From: Lentimicrobiaceae bacterium
Lineage (GTDB): Bacteria; Bacteroidota; Bacteroidia; Bacteroidales; Lentimicrobiaceae
NCBI GenBank assembly: GCA_028697695.1
Contig: JAQVEI010000089.1
Location: 1-8,209 of the forward strand
Direction: 5' to 3'
DNA: 8,209 nt
The notes beneath the pieces were generated by a model. That model was not told the origin of the DNA and searched no databases. It saw only the letters and a list, made by a program, of their open reading frames with translations. Position 1 is the first letter of the stretch, and each line of letters opens with the position of its first letter. A program made the translations under genes and the position numbers. Below, one piece after another: positions 1 to 6,914 of the stretch.

Positions 1-757
1 GATATTTTGACCAGCAATCGATATGATCAATGTAGGTGTTGTTGGGATCCTCCACTACAAGATACTCGCTAATGCCTAAATAATCCTGCATCTTTTGATT
101 TAGCTGAGCCTGAGTTTGACTGGGATTTTCTTCCCAAACCAGTGTTGTGGAAGCCGCAGCATTCATACCGGTAGTCATGTAGTTGCCGCCGGTTTGAATT
201 ATATTCATCCCAAAATACTCCATACCAAGAGCGTTGGCCAATACAATAGGAATTTCATCGTCCTGTGGGCGGTTTCGGTTATAGGGAAAGTCTATTAAAC
301 CTATTTGGTTGTTCCCATAGGCAATGTACCAGGGGCCATAATCCCGCGTCCAGTATGAGTTGGTGGGTGCATATATAAACTGGCAGTTGTCCAGGTTTAC
401 GCCCGCTGATGTAAAGATATTGCGTACTGCATTCTCCTGTGTAATGCCCGCCACCAGGGTGGTAACTATTGCATCCCGCGCCATTTCGCGAATAAGCGTT
501 GTAGGAATTCCAAAATGTCCCGGATAGGCTATCAGTACCCCGGTATTTCTTTCAAATTCGCCCAAACTAAATACATTACCCGGCGGTGGATCGGTTTCTA
601 CAAAATTACGGCCTATCAGGTGGCGGAGTTTGGCCTCGGCAGGTGAGAGGTGATGCGTGAGCCGGGGCTGCCCGCTATCGGTTTGCTGGGCATAAAATGG
701 TAATACGCTTAACACGAGAAGGATGGTTAAACAGTATCGGAGTAAAGATGCTCTCAT
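1..757 (-). CDS. Secreted PPAD-like peptidylarginine deiminase (PAD_porph / agmatine deiminase superfamily), C-terminus beyond the window
   Basis: This open frame starts at ATG 757 and runs without a stop to the left edge, giving 252 residues. Residues 1-23 form a signal peptide (RYCLTILLVLSVLPFYA, then QQ), so the protein is exported. The rest matches the guanidino-group-modifying deiminase fold, which converts arginine side chains to citrulline and ammonia. Visible motifs are SYWTRDYGPW (W136, D139), YNRNRP (R161, R163), QTGGNYMTTG (188-197) and YIDHIDCW (Y242, H245, D247). As I recall PPAD of Porphyromonas gingivalis, W127, D130, R152, R154, Y233, H236 and D238 are its key residues, and all correspond here with a constant offset of 9. 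The two arginines bind the substrate C-terminal carboxylate in PPAD and are not a feature of agmatine deiminases, so a peptide C-terminal arginine is the likely substrate (inference). The catalytic Cys and Asn (PPAD C351, N297) and any sorting domain lie outside the window. The subtilase gene is 105 bases upstream on the same strand. No Shine-Dalgarno sequence is present. Confidence 0.9.
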   Translation of the reverse strand, partial: MRASLLRYCLTILLVLSVLPFYAQQTDSGQPRLTHHLSPAEAKLRHLIGRNFVETDPPPGNVFSLGEFERNTGVLIAYPGHFGIPTTLIREMARDAIVTTLVAGITQENAVRNIFTSAGVNLDNCQFIYAPTNSYWTRDYGPWYIAYGNNQIGLIDFPYNRNRPQDDEIPIVLANALGMEYFGMNIIQTGGNYMTTGMNAAASTTLVWEENPSQTQAQLNQKMQDYLGISEYLVVEDPNNTYIDHIDCWSKY

Positions 758-825
758 TAAATTTAAATTAATGGTATGATGATGTCGTAAGCATAAAGGG
801 CCGTTAAACAGGCTCCTTAAGCGCA

Positions 826-833
826 CAAAATTA
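826..833 (-). promoter_or_regulatory. Candidate -7 promoter element for the deiminase gene
   Basis: The minus strand reads TAATTTTG here, a perfect match to the Bacteroidota -7 consensus TAnnTTTG. It lies about 70 bases before the deiminase ATG and just after the subtilase stop. No TTG -33 element is found at the expected 17-23 base distance, so this may be a weak or chance match. If real, the deiminase can be transcribed independently of the subtilase. Confidence 0.3.
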
Positions 834-862
834 ACTAATTAAGCATGGCATATGGCCATAAA

Positions 863-2821
863 TTATAAAACCGTGATTTTTTGTGTAAATACACCCTCAT
901 TGGTCTGAAGCCGCAACACGTACAGTCCTTTTGTCCTGACATTCTTCCAGGGTATTTCATGACGACCGGGGGCAAGAGTACCGCTGAAAATTTCAGAGGA
1001 CTTTTGCCCATTCAGGCTGAAAACAGAGAGGTTTACTTCGCCTGCCCGGGCAAGACTGAAGCCGACCAAAGAAGTTTCGGTTACCGGAACAGGCCATACA
1101 GATAGCCCGGGGTTGGCCACAAAATACGCAGGTGCAATAACACCAACGGCTACTTTTATTTCAACCGGTACAATTACGGTATTTAAAAATGCATCGGTTA
1201 TGGTCAAAGAGGAAATATAAGAGCCTTCCGGCAGTCCGTTAGCATTTATGGTCACATCAATAAAAGCAGGTAGGCCGGGTGTAAGTATGCCATCATAGGC
1301 TGAAAGTGTGAGCCAGTTGGCTGTATCCGGCACGGCTATGATAAATGAGTTTGCTGTGCTTCCTGAACAGTTCATTTCAAGGGTCGTTACACTGGTATTG
1401 TCAGGGGCAATTGCCAAACTAATGGAAGCGGGCGAAACAGCTACTCCCGGAGGGTTCTGTACCATTTGTAGCAATTTGTGAAGGTTAAGCCTGCCTCCGC
1501 TAACGGTGCGTCCCAGCAAGGAAGGCAAGGTGTCCACTGAAGCTATCAGGTAACGTTTAAATCTTGAGGCTACTAAAACCGGATCACTTTTATAAAGATT
1601 TATGGTGGCTTCATCGGCGGCAGCATACATAAGGGCAATGGCACCGCTTACATGCGGAGATGACATAGAAGTGCCTGATTTATAACCATATTGTCCACCT
1701 TGTCGGGTGGAATATATACTTGTACCCGGCGCCGCGAGGTCGATGCTCTGCAAACCCCATCCTGCAGAAGTATACAACTCATCTTTGTTGGTGGTATTGG
1801 TGACCGATACAAGCGATTCGTTTGTCATGCTGGTGGGCACGTCTCCGTTAATATCTATATCCCATCCCCGGTTAGCTGTGGAAGCCACATTTAATATGCC
1901 CACTGAACCAAGGGAATCATACATAGAGCTCCATACAGGATAATTTGCCGGGTCAGCACCATCAATGCCAAATGATGAATTGGTGGAAACCACAAACGCT
2001 CCTTTTTCTCCGTTGGTACTGTTGTATAATTTGCGTTGAGAATAAATATAATCATAAGAAATTACCACTACGCTCTCGTTGCTACCCGAGCCGGCGACCG
2101 GCATCAGGTGAGTATTAAAGGCTACCCCGGTGGTTCCAATGCTGTTGTTCCCCTTAGCGGTAGCAATACCCGCAACATGGGTGCCGTGATCATTTTGTTG
2201 CAAATAGCCATTATTCATGTAAGCATTCCATCCGTGGTAATCGTCAATATAACCATTGCCATCGTCATCAATATTATTGTTGGGTATCTCATGGCTGTTT
2301 TTCCAAAGGCGTAAATCCGGGTGCGATAAGTCAATGCCTCCGTCAATCATGGCTATTACAATGGTATCTCCTGCAACGGTGTAGCCCGAGGTAGTAATAT
2401 CCCAGGCAAAAGTGGCTGCAATGTCAGCGCCAGTAGTGCCATTCATTTGTCCAGTATTCTTTAAACCCCACAATACTGAAAATCCGGGATCGTCGGGAAT
2501 TACCTCCCGGTTGGTGACCAGATGATTGTATTGGGCAACTTCAACAGCAGGATGGACGCGTAAGTTCGCAAGAAGCTTTTCTGCTGCACCCGGCATTTCA
2601 TTAAAATGCAAATGCCAGATGTGCATGTCTTTAGATAAGATTTGTTTCAACTGTAAGTCAAAACCGGAAAACTCATCCATAAGCCGGTTGAGATCCTGAG
2701 TAGTACTTTTAGGTGAGAGTTGCACAATAAGTTCACCCGGAACCCTTTCGGAGGTTGGCACCTGACCGTAGCTCACAAGGATGAAAATACATAATGCCAA
2801 TAATATGAAAAAAGTACGCAT
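863..2821 (-). CDS. Secreted subtilisin-like (S8) serine protease with T9SS type A sorting domain
   Basis: This 652-residue protein should cleave proteins at or outside the cell surface. Residues 1-19 are a signal peptide ending SYG before Q20. Residues about 24-105 look like a subtilase propeptide (PGELIVQLSP onward). The S8 domain spans about 118-455. Its triad is Asp160 (AMIDGGID), His212 (NDHGTHVAG) and Ser385 (SGTSMSSPHVSG), with the oxyanion Asn317 in ASTANRG. A segment DDDGNGYIDDYHGW (185-198) is typical of this subgroup and may bind calcium. Residues about 459-557 form a beta-rich, BACON/Ig-like domain. Residues about 573-652 are a T9SS type A C-terminal domain (GRHEIPW, KGLYVLRL, QKITVL at the end), normally removed by the sortase PorU; its opening YPNP-like motif is altered to WPVP. 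Cleavage specificity cannot be read from the sequence. The gene lies upstream of the PPAD-like deiminase on the same strand, so they may be co-expressed. No Shine-Dalgarno sequence precedes the ATG. Confidence 0.95.
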   Translation of the reverse strand: MRTFFILLALCIFILVSYGQVPTSERVPGELIVQLSPKSTTQDLNRLMDEFSGFDLQLKQILSKDMHIWHLHFNEMPGAAEKLLANLRVHPAVEVAQYNHLVTNREVIPDDPGFSVLWGLKNTGQMNGTTGADIAATFAWDITTSGYTVAGDTIVIAMIDGGIDLSHPDLRLWKNSHEIPNNNIDDDGNGYIDDYHGWNAYMNNGYLQQNDHGTHVAGIATAKGNNSIGTTGVAFNTHLMPVAGSGSNESVVVISYDYIYSQRKLYNSTNGEKGAFVVSTNSSFGIDGADPANYPVWSSMYDSLGSVGILNVASTANRGWDIDINGDVPTSMTNESLVSVTNTTNKDELYTSAGWGLQSIDLAAPGTSIYSTRQGGQYGYKSGTSMSSPHVSGAIALMYAAADEATINLYKSDPVLVASRFKRYLIASVDTLPSLLGRTVSGGRLNLHKLLQMVQNPPGVAVSPASISLAIAPDNTSVTTLEMNCSGSTANSFIIAVPDTANWLTLSAYDGILTPGLPAFIDVTINANGLPEGSYISSLTITDAFLNTVIVPVEIKVAVGVIAPAYFVANPGLSVWPVPVTETSLVGFSLARAGEVNLSVFSLNGQKSSEIFSGTLAPGRHEIPWKNVRTKGLYVLRLQTNEGVFTQKITVL

Positions 2822-2963
2822 GTCGTAAGTTAATTTGAATTACGAAATTTCCATCATCCGAAACATTTTACAACGCGTAACCATATAATATTCTTTAATG
2901 GAATAGCCTTGCTATCAGCATCAGAATAAACTGTGAATCAAAGTTCCGGTGATTTGTCCCTTG

Positions 2964-2971
2964 CAAAGGTA
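2964..2971 (-). promoter_or_regulatory. Candidate -7 promoter element for the subtilase gene
   Basis: The minus strand reads TACCTTTG, a perfect TAnnTTTG match, placed about 140 bases before the subtilase ATG. A run of seven A residues lies just upstream on the same strand. I do not see a clear TTG -33 element at the standard distance. If used, the transcript would have an untranslated leader of roughly 135 bases. Confidence 0.4.
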
Positions 2972-3153
2972 GTTTTTTTGAGAATAAGTTTTGCTTAGGC
3001 TTTCAGGTTTCTTGGCGTCCTTTCTGCAGCAATGGCTATAAGGCTTCTTTTTCTTTATAATTATATACCTCTAACTGCTTTAAATACTTGAGTGATTATG
3101 GATAACACCTGTCCATTTCTGGCCGCATACTGATACAATTGGCAGAAAATAAA

Positions 3154-3170
3154 ATCTTTTTAAAAAAGAT
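3154..3170. repeat. AT-rich 17-base palindrome
   Basis: The sequence ATCTTTTT, one A, AAAAAGAT forms perfect 8-base arms around a single central base. It lies about 30 bases upstream of the -33 element proposed for the dehydrogenase operon, within an A/T-rich tract. It could be a regulator site or an upstream promoter (UP-like) element. A chance palindrome in AT-rich DNA is also possible. Confidence 0.35.
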
Positions 3171-3199
3171 AAAAATTTAATTGAAAAAAATAAACCGCA

Positions 3200-3229
3200 T
3201 TGCATTGTAAACGAAATTGGTTATTTTTA
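3200..3229 (+). promoter_or_regulatory. Candidate promoter for the dehydrogenase / acyl-CoA synthetase operon
   Basis: A TTG (3200-3202) is followed after 19 bases by TATTTTTA (3222-3229). This fits the Bacteroidota arrangement TTG-N17-23-TAnnTTTG except that the last G is A. Transcription would start near 3236, giving a leader of about 70 bases before the ATG at 3308. It is the only promoter candidate in the window with both elements correctly spaced. Confidence 0.5.
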
Positions 3230-3307
3230 CCCATCGGTTTCACACGGGAATAAATCTTTAACCATCAATTCAACCACTATCAAAGGATTTACTGAATATA
3301 ATTTATC

Positions 3308-4075
3308 ATGAATAAAGTTGTTTTTATTACCGGTGCCACAAGTGGCATTGGGCGGGCCTGTGCTTATCGGTTTGCTTCGGAAAAGTATGATATCATTCTG
3401 TCAGGGCGCCGCGTTGAGCGTCTCACTGCTCTGGCAGCAGAATTGGAGGATAAGTTCGGGATTGCTGCTTTTTCTTTACCGCTTGATGTTCGTCAGCAGG
3501 CTGATGTAGCATCCGCCATTACTAAACTTCCCGAACATTTCAGCCGGCCTGACATATTGATCAACAATGCCGGTCTGGCATTGGGGCTTTCTCCATTACA
3601 TGAAGGCGACCCTGCGCATTGGGATACCATGATTGACACCAACATCAAAGGGGTGTTATATATGAGTAAAGCGCTGTTGCCAGGCATGATAGAGCGAAAA
3701 AGAGGCCACATTATTAATATTGGTTCCATAGCCGGACGTGAAGCCTATGCCAATGGTAACGTATACTGCGCCACCAAAGCAGCCATCGACAGTCTCACCA
3801 AATCAATGCGCATGGAGTTGCTGCCATTTGGCATTAAGGTAACACAAATAGCGCCTGGCGCGGTTGAGACCGAATTTTCGGAAGTTAGATTTTCGGGCGA
3901 TACGGACAGGGCTAAATCCGTGTACAAAGGATTTGAGCCCTTGCGCGAGGAGGATATAGCCAATGTGGTTTATTTTGCGGCTTCGTTGCCTCCTCATGTT
4001 AACATCAACGATCTATTGATAATGCCTACAGCCCAGGCATCGGGAAGCATGATTCACCGCGAAAGCGAAAAATAA
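3308..4075 (+). CDS. Classical short-chain dehydrogenase/reductase, YdfG-like
   Basis: This 255-residue cytoplasmic oxidoreductase has the usual length and all hallmarks of a classical SDR. The nucleotide-binding motif TGATSGIG covers 8-15. Arg34-Arg35 after the second beta strand (LSGRR) favour NADP(H) over NAD(H). NNAG covers 86-89, and the catalytic tetrad is Asn112, Ser140, Tyr153 and Lys157 (YCATK). PGAVETEF (183-190) closes the cofactor site. The whole sequence, including the C-terminal stretch with VNINDLLIMPTAQ, resembles the E. coli YdfG group (3-hydroxy acid / serine 3-dehydrogenase). The exact substrate is not determined by these motifs. The acyl-CoA synthetase gene follows after 24 bases, so they form an operon, but SDRs of this group are broad and a direct role in lipid metabolism is only a guess. 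The ATG has no Shine-Dalgarno sequence, as is normal in this phylum. Confidence 0.92.
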   Translation: MNKVVFITGATSGIGRACAYRFASEKYDIILSGRRVERLTALAAELEDKFGIAAFSLPLDVRQQADVASAITKLPEHFSRPDILINNAGLALGLSPLHEGDPAHWDTMIDTNIKGVLYMSKALLPGMIERKRGHIINIGSIAGREAYANGNVYCATKAAIDSLTKSMRMELLPFGIKVTQIAPGAVETEFSEVRFSGDTDRAKSVYKGFEPLREEDIANVVYFAASLPPHVNINDLLIMPTAQASGSMIHRESEK

Positions 4076-4099
4076 ATTTTTAAACCAACCCGCAAAGTT

Positions 4100-5869
4100 A
4101 TGAGCGAAGTTACCAGGATTTTCGATCTGTTGTCTAATTATGCTAAGCAATTTAAGCCCAAAGACGATGTAATTGCCGGAAAAGAGGATGGGGTATGGAT
4201 AAAATACAGTCTGGAACAGTACGTACGTTATAGCAAAGAGTTGTGCTATGGCTTAATTCAAATGGGAATAGAACCTGGTGACAAAATTGCCACGGTGATG
4301 AATAACCGGCCGGAATGGAACTTTTTAGATATGGCCATTATGAAGGCAGGAGCTATTCATGTGCCGGTATACCCAACGATAAGCAAAGCAGATTATCAAT
4401 ATATTTTCAAGCATTCCGGCATCAGACTCATATTTGTTGCAGGTGAAGAACTTTCCAAACGTGTATTGGAATCAACCGAAAGCTGTGAATCGGTATGTGA
4501 GGTGTTTTCGATAAAACCGCGTGAAGGCATGAGAGACCTGGAGCAATTGCGGCAGTCAGGCGCCCGGCATCCTCACCCTGAAGAGATGGAAGCCAGAATG
4601 GCGGCCATCCAAAAGCACGATCTGGCAACCATTATTTACACTTCCGGCACGAGCGGAAATCCTAAAGGGGTAATGCTGTCGCACGACAATATTCTTTCAA
4701 ATGTTAAGGCCTTATCCTATATTCCCAATTTTGGTGAAGAAGCCCTGGCGCTCAGTTTTTTGCCATTGTGCCATATTTACGAGCGTACCCTTAATTACCT
4801 GTACCAATATTTGGGTATCTCAATTTATTATGCTGAAAGTCTGGCCACCATAACCGACAATATTCAGGAAATAAGCCCGGATATGATGTGCTGCGTACCC
4901 CGCCTGCTCGAAAAGATTTATGACCGTATCATCACTGCAGGCAGAAAATTAAAAGGAATTAAACGCATGCTGTTCTTTTGGGCTGTTGAACTTGCCCTTA
5001 ACTTTGATGTTCAGGGCAATAATTCGGGCTGGTATATGTTTAAACACCGCATCGCAGACAAATTAATATATAGTAAATGGCGGCAGGCATTGGGTGGTAA
5101 TTTTAAAATTATTGTTTCGGGCGGTGCAGCTATCCAACCCCGATTGGTTCGTACATTCAGGGCCGCCGGTTTGCCGGTGTTCGAAGGCTATGGCCTTACC
5201 GAAAGTTCGCCGGTAATTGCGGTAACCAGCATGGATGCCAACGGTATTAAAATTGGTACCGTAGGGCCGGTTCTCAGAGGAGTGGAAGTAAAAATTGCTC
5301 CCGATGGCGAAATATTGGCCAGAGGCCCCAATATCATGTTGGGATATTACAAGAACCCGGAACTTACTGCAGAAGTCATTGATGAGCAGGGATGGCTGCA
5401 TACGGGTGACATTGGAAATCTGGAACCCGAAGGTCAGCTTAGGATTACGGGTCGCAAAAAAGAGATCTTTAAAACTTCCCTGGGTAAATATATTGCGCCC
5501 GAAGCCATAGAAAACAAAATAAAAGAGTCACCTTTTATTGATAACCTTATCGTGGTCGGTGAAAACCAAAAATTTGCTGCAGCAATCGTTGTGCCCGATT
5601 TTAATCACCTGCGCTCCTGGTGTAAAATCAAAGGAGTAGAATATACTTCAGACAGGGAAATGCTTCAAAATCCACGGATTAAAAAGCGGTTGATGAGAAT
5701 CATTGATGAATTTAATAAAGATTTCGGCAATACGGAGAAAGTCAAAAAAGTAGAGTTTATCAGCAATGAATGGTCCATTGCCGGAGGCGAACTTACCCCA
5801 ACCCTCAAACTGAAGCGTAGATTTATCATGAAAAAATATCAGCCGCTCATCGAAAAACTTTTTAGTTAA
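4100..5869 (+). CDS. Long-chain fatty acid-CoA ligase (AMP-forming, FAA1/FadD-type)
   Basis: This 589-residue enzyme activates fatty acids to acyl-CoA by way of an acyl-adenylate, using ATP and CoA, in the cytoplasm or at the inner face of the membrane. The ANL-superfamily motifs are complete: the P-loop YTSGTSGNPKG (180-190), GYGLTES (363-369), GWLHTGD with the ATP-ribose-binding Asp437 (431-437), and the hinge region GRKKEIFKTSLGKYIAP (451-467). TPTLKLKR (566-573) carries the likely adenylation lysine Lys570. The length and the long insertion around 270-330 fit the Bacteroidota long-chain FAA1-type group rather than short acetyl-CoA synthetases. The gene lies 24 bases after the dehydrogenase and is probably co-transcribed with it. 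Its stop lies inside an inverted repeat shared with the convergent holA. Chain-length preference cannot be read from the sequence. Confidence 0.94.
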   Translation: MSEVTRIFDLLSNYAKQFKPKDDVIAGKEDGVWIKYSLEQYVRYSKELCYGLIQMGIEPGDKIATVMNNRPEWNFLDMAIMKAGAIHVPVYPTISKADYQYIFKHSGIRLIFVAGEELSKRVLESTESCESVCEVFSIKPREGMRDLEQLRQSGARHPHPEEMEARMAAIQKHDLATIIYTSGTSGNPKGVMLSHDNILSNVKALSYIPNFGEEALALSFLPLCHIYERTLNYLYQYLGISIYYAESLATITDNIQEISPDMMCCVPRLLEKIYDRIITAGRKLKGIKRMLFFWAVELALNFDVQGNNSGWYMFKHRIADKLIYSKWRQALGGNFKIIVSGGAAIQPRLVRTFRAAGLPVFEGYGLTESSPVIAVTSMDANGIKIGTVGPVLRGVEVKIAPDGEILARGPNIMLGYYKNPELTAEVIDEQGWLHTGDIGNLEPEGQLRITGRKKEIFKTSLGKYIAPEAIENKIKESPFIDNLIVVGENQKFAAAIVVPDFNHLRSWCKIKGVEYTSDREMLQNPRIKKRLMRIIDEFNKDFGNTEKVKKVEFISNEWSIAGGELTPTLKLKRRFIMKKYQPLIEKLFS

Positions 5870-5895
5870 AAGTTTCAGCGTAGCTGTTTTAACTA
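5863..5895. terminator. Candidate bidirectional terminator between convergent genes
   Basis: Nine-base arms TAGTTAAAA (5863-5871) and TTTTAACTA (5887-5895) pair perfectly. Between them CAGC (5876-5879) pairs with GCTG (5883-5886) around a GTA loop, leaving a four-base bulge on one side. The stop codons of the acyl-CoA synthetase (5867-5869) and of holA (5889-5891, complement) each sit in one arm. A competing hairpin, AAACTTTT (5855-5862) with AAAAGTTT (5868-5875), overlaps the left arm. The arms are AT-rich and no separate U-run follows, so termination strength is uncertain. Confidence 0.42.
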
Positions 5896-6896
5896 TGCAA
5901 TATGCGGTAAGTGAGCTCTTTCAGGAGTTCACTTTCAGCGATTGATGCTGCACCAATACCTTTGTTTTTCAAATCGTATTCATTGAATAATTCTAAAACA
6001 CGGGCCAACCTTGCGGGTGGATAAGTGGAAGCCGCCTGTCTGTATTTGTAGATAAGCCCCGGCTTGATGCCCATTACACCAATAATTTCACCTTGTGGCC
6101 GATTGGCTACCGAGTGAAACAGCATCAAACGAGAAAAGAAAGAAAACAAAATTGGTAAATTCTTTACCAGAGAATTGTCGCGTGGATTGTTGCTGAAGTA
6201 ATTTATAATGCGGTTGGCTTTTAATGCATCTCCCGTTACCAGTGCATCCTGAAGCTCAAAAACATTATAATCTTTGCTGATGCCAATAAATTTCTCAACC
6301 TGCGCTTCTGTAATTTCACTTCCGGGAACTGTATTTATGAATAACTTATGAAGTTCACTGTCAATCTTTTGAAGATTGTTACCCAGTGCACTTGCCATCA
6401 TGTTGCAGGCTTTGGTGGTAATGGTGTAGCCCAGCTCTTTTACCCGCCCGGATAACCAGGCCGGTATCTTGTCTTCATATAATTTATCTGAAACATAAAA
6501 TACCCCTTTCTCATCCACTAATTTGGCCAGGCTGGTTCGCTTGTCGTATTTTTTATACTTGTAACCTATAACCAGGAGGGTAGTTTTTAAGGGTTGCTCA
6601 AGGTATTTCTTTAGGTTCTCCAGGTCCCTGATCTCCTGGGCTTCCTTAACAATAAGCACCTGATGACTGGCCATCATGGGGTATCTTTTGGCATATTCCA
6701 TAATGGTACGGGCGTCAACATCCCGGCCATAAAGCACATTTTGATTGAACTCCTTTTCGTTTTCAGTAAGTACGCTGGTTTCTATCAGGTCAATAAGCTG
6801 GTCGATATAGTAAGCCTCCTCACCGCTGAGCAGGTAAACCGGATAAAAAATCCTGTTTTTTATATCTTGTACTATTTGCTGATAGGTCTGGCTCAT
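5889..6896 (-). CDS. holA: DNA polymerase III subunit delta
   Basis: This 335-residue protein is the clamp-loader subunit that opens the beta sliding clamp, working in the DnaX-delta-delta' complex at the replication fork. Length is normal for the family. The N-terminus has the characteristic YLLSGEEAYYIDQLID (21-36), where an AAA+-like domain lacks a functional Walker A motif. The middle contains KDYNVFELQDAL, a signature of the junction to the C-terminal collar domain, and the C-terminus (ESELLKELTYRIL) matches the helical end of HolA. The gene is 17 bases downstream of the AMP nucleosidase stop on the same strand and is probably co-transcribed with it; I see no promoter between them. The start at ATG 6896 has no Shine-Dalgarno sequence. 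It converges on the acyl-CoA synthetase with only 19 bases between the stop codons. Confidence 0.94.
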   Translation of the reverse strand: MSQTYQQIVQDIKNRIFYPVYLLSGEEAYYIDQLIDLIETSVLTENEKEFNQNVLYGRDVDARTIMEYAKRYPMMASHQVLIVKEAQEIRDLENLKKYLEQPLKTTLLVIGYKYKKYDKRTSLAKLVDEKGVFYVSDKLYEDKIPAWLSGRVKELGYTITTKACNMMASALGNNLQKIDSELHKLFINTVPGSEITEAQVEKFIGISKDYNVFELQDALVTGDALKANRIINYFSNNPRDNSLVKNLPILFSFFSRLMLFHSVANRPQGEIIGVMGIKPGLIYKYRQAASTYPPARLARVLELFNEYDLKNKGIGAASIAESELLKELTYRILHS

Positions 6897-6914
6897 ATAA
6901 ACGTAATTCGGAGG

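Larger units (their letters stand above)
2822..3307. other. Long non-coding divergent intergenic region
   Basis: These 486 bases separate the minus-strand subtilase from the plus-strand dehydrogenase. I find no convincing gene: the longest ATG-started frames I read on the plus strand are about 19 and 11 codons, with no protein features. The region holds a promoter candidate for each flanking gene and an AT-rich tract around 3140-3200 containing a 17-base palindrome. I see no tRNA, riboswitch or remnant of a mobile element. A small RNA cannot be excluded from sequence alone. Confidence 0.7.

Noticed and set aside
116..298. 60-residue plus-strand frame
   Set aside because: It lies antisense within the deiminase gene, and its composition (Cys, Gly, Ser-rich, no family likeness) is that of a shadow frame.
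796..818. Inverted repeat AAGG/GCC ... GGC/CCTT as a riboswitch or attenuator
   Set aside because: It has seven pairs with a bulge and no further conserved structure; chance is likely.
845..859. Hairpin ATGGC-ATATG-GCCAT just after the subtilase stop as a terminator
   Set aside because: The stem is only five base pairs and no U-run follows on the minus strand, so it is not a convincing terminator.
2036..2314. 92-residue plus-strand frame rich in Ile and Val that could pass for a membrane protein
   Set aside because: It is fully antisense to the catalytic domain of the subtilase. The hydrophobic run arises from complements of Asn/Asp codons in NNNIDDDGNGYIDD.
5063..5401. 112-residue minus-strand frame
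   Set aside because: It is antisense to the conserved A5-A7 region of the acyl-CoA synthetase and shows no independent features.
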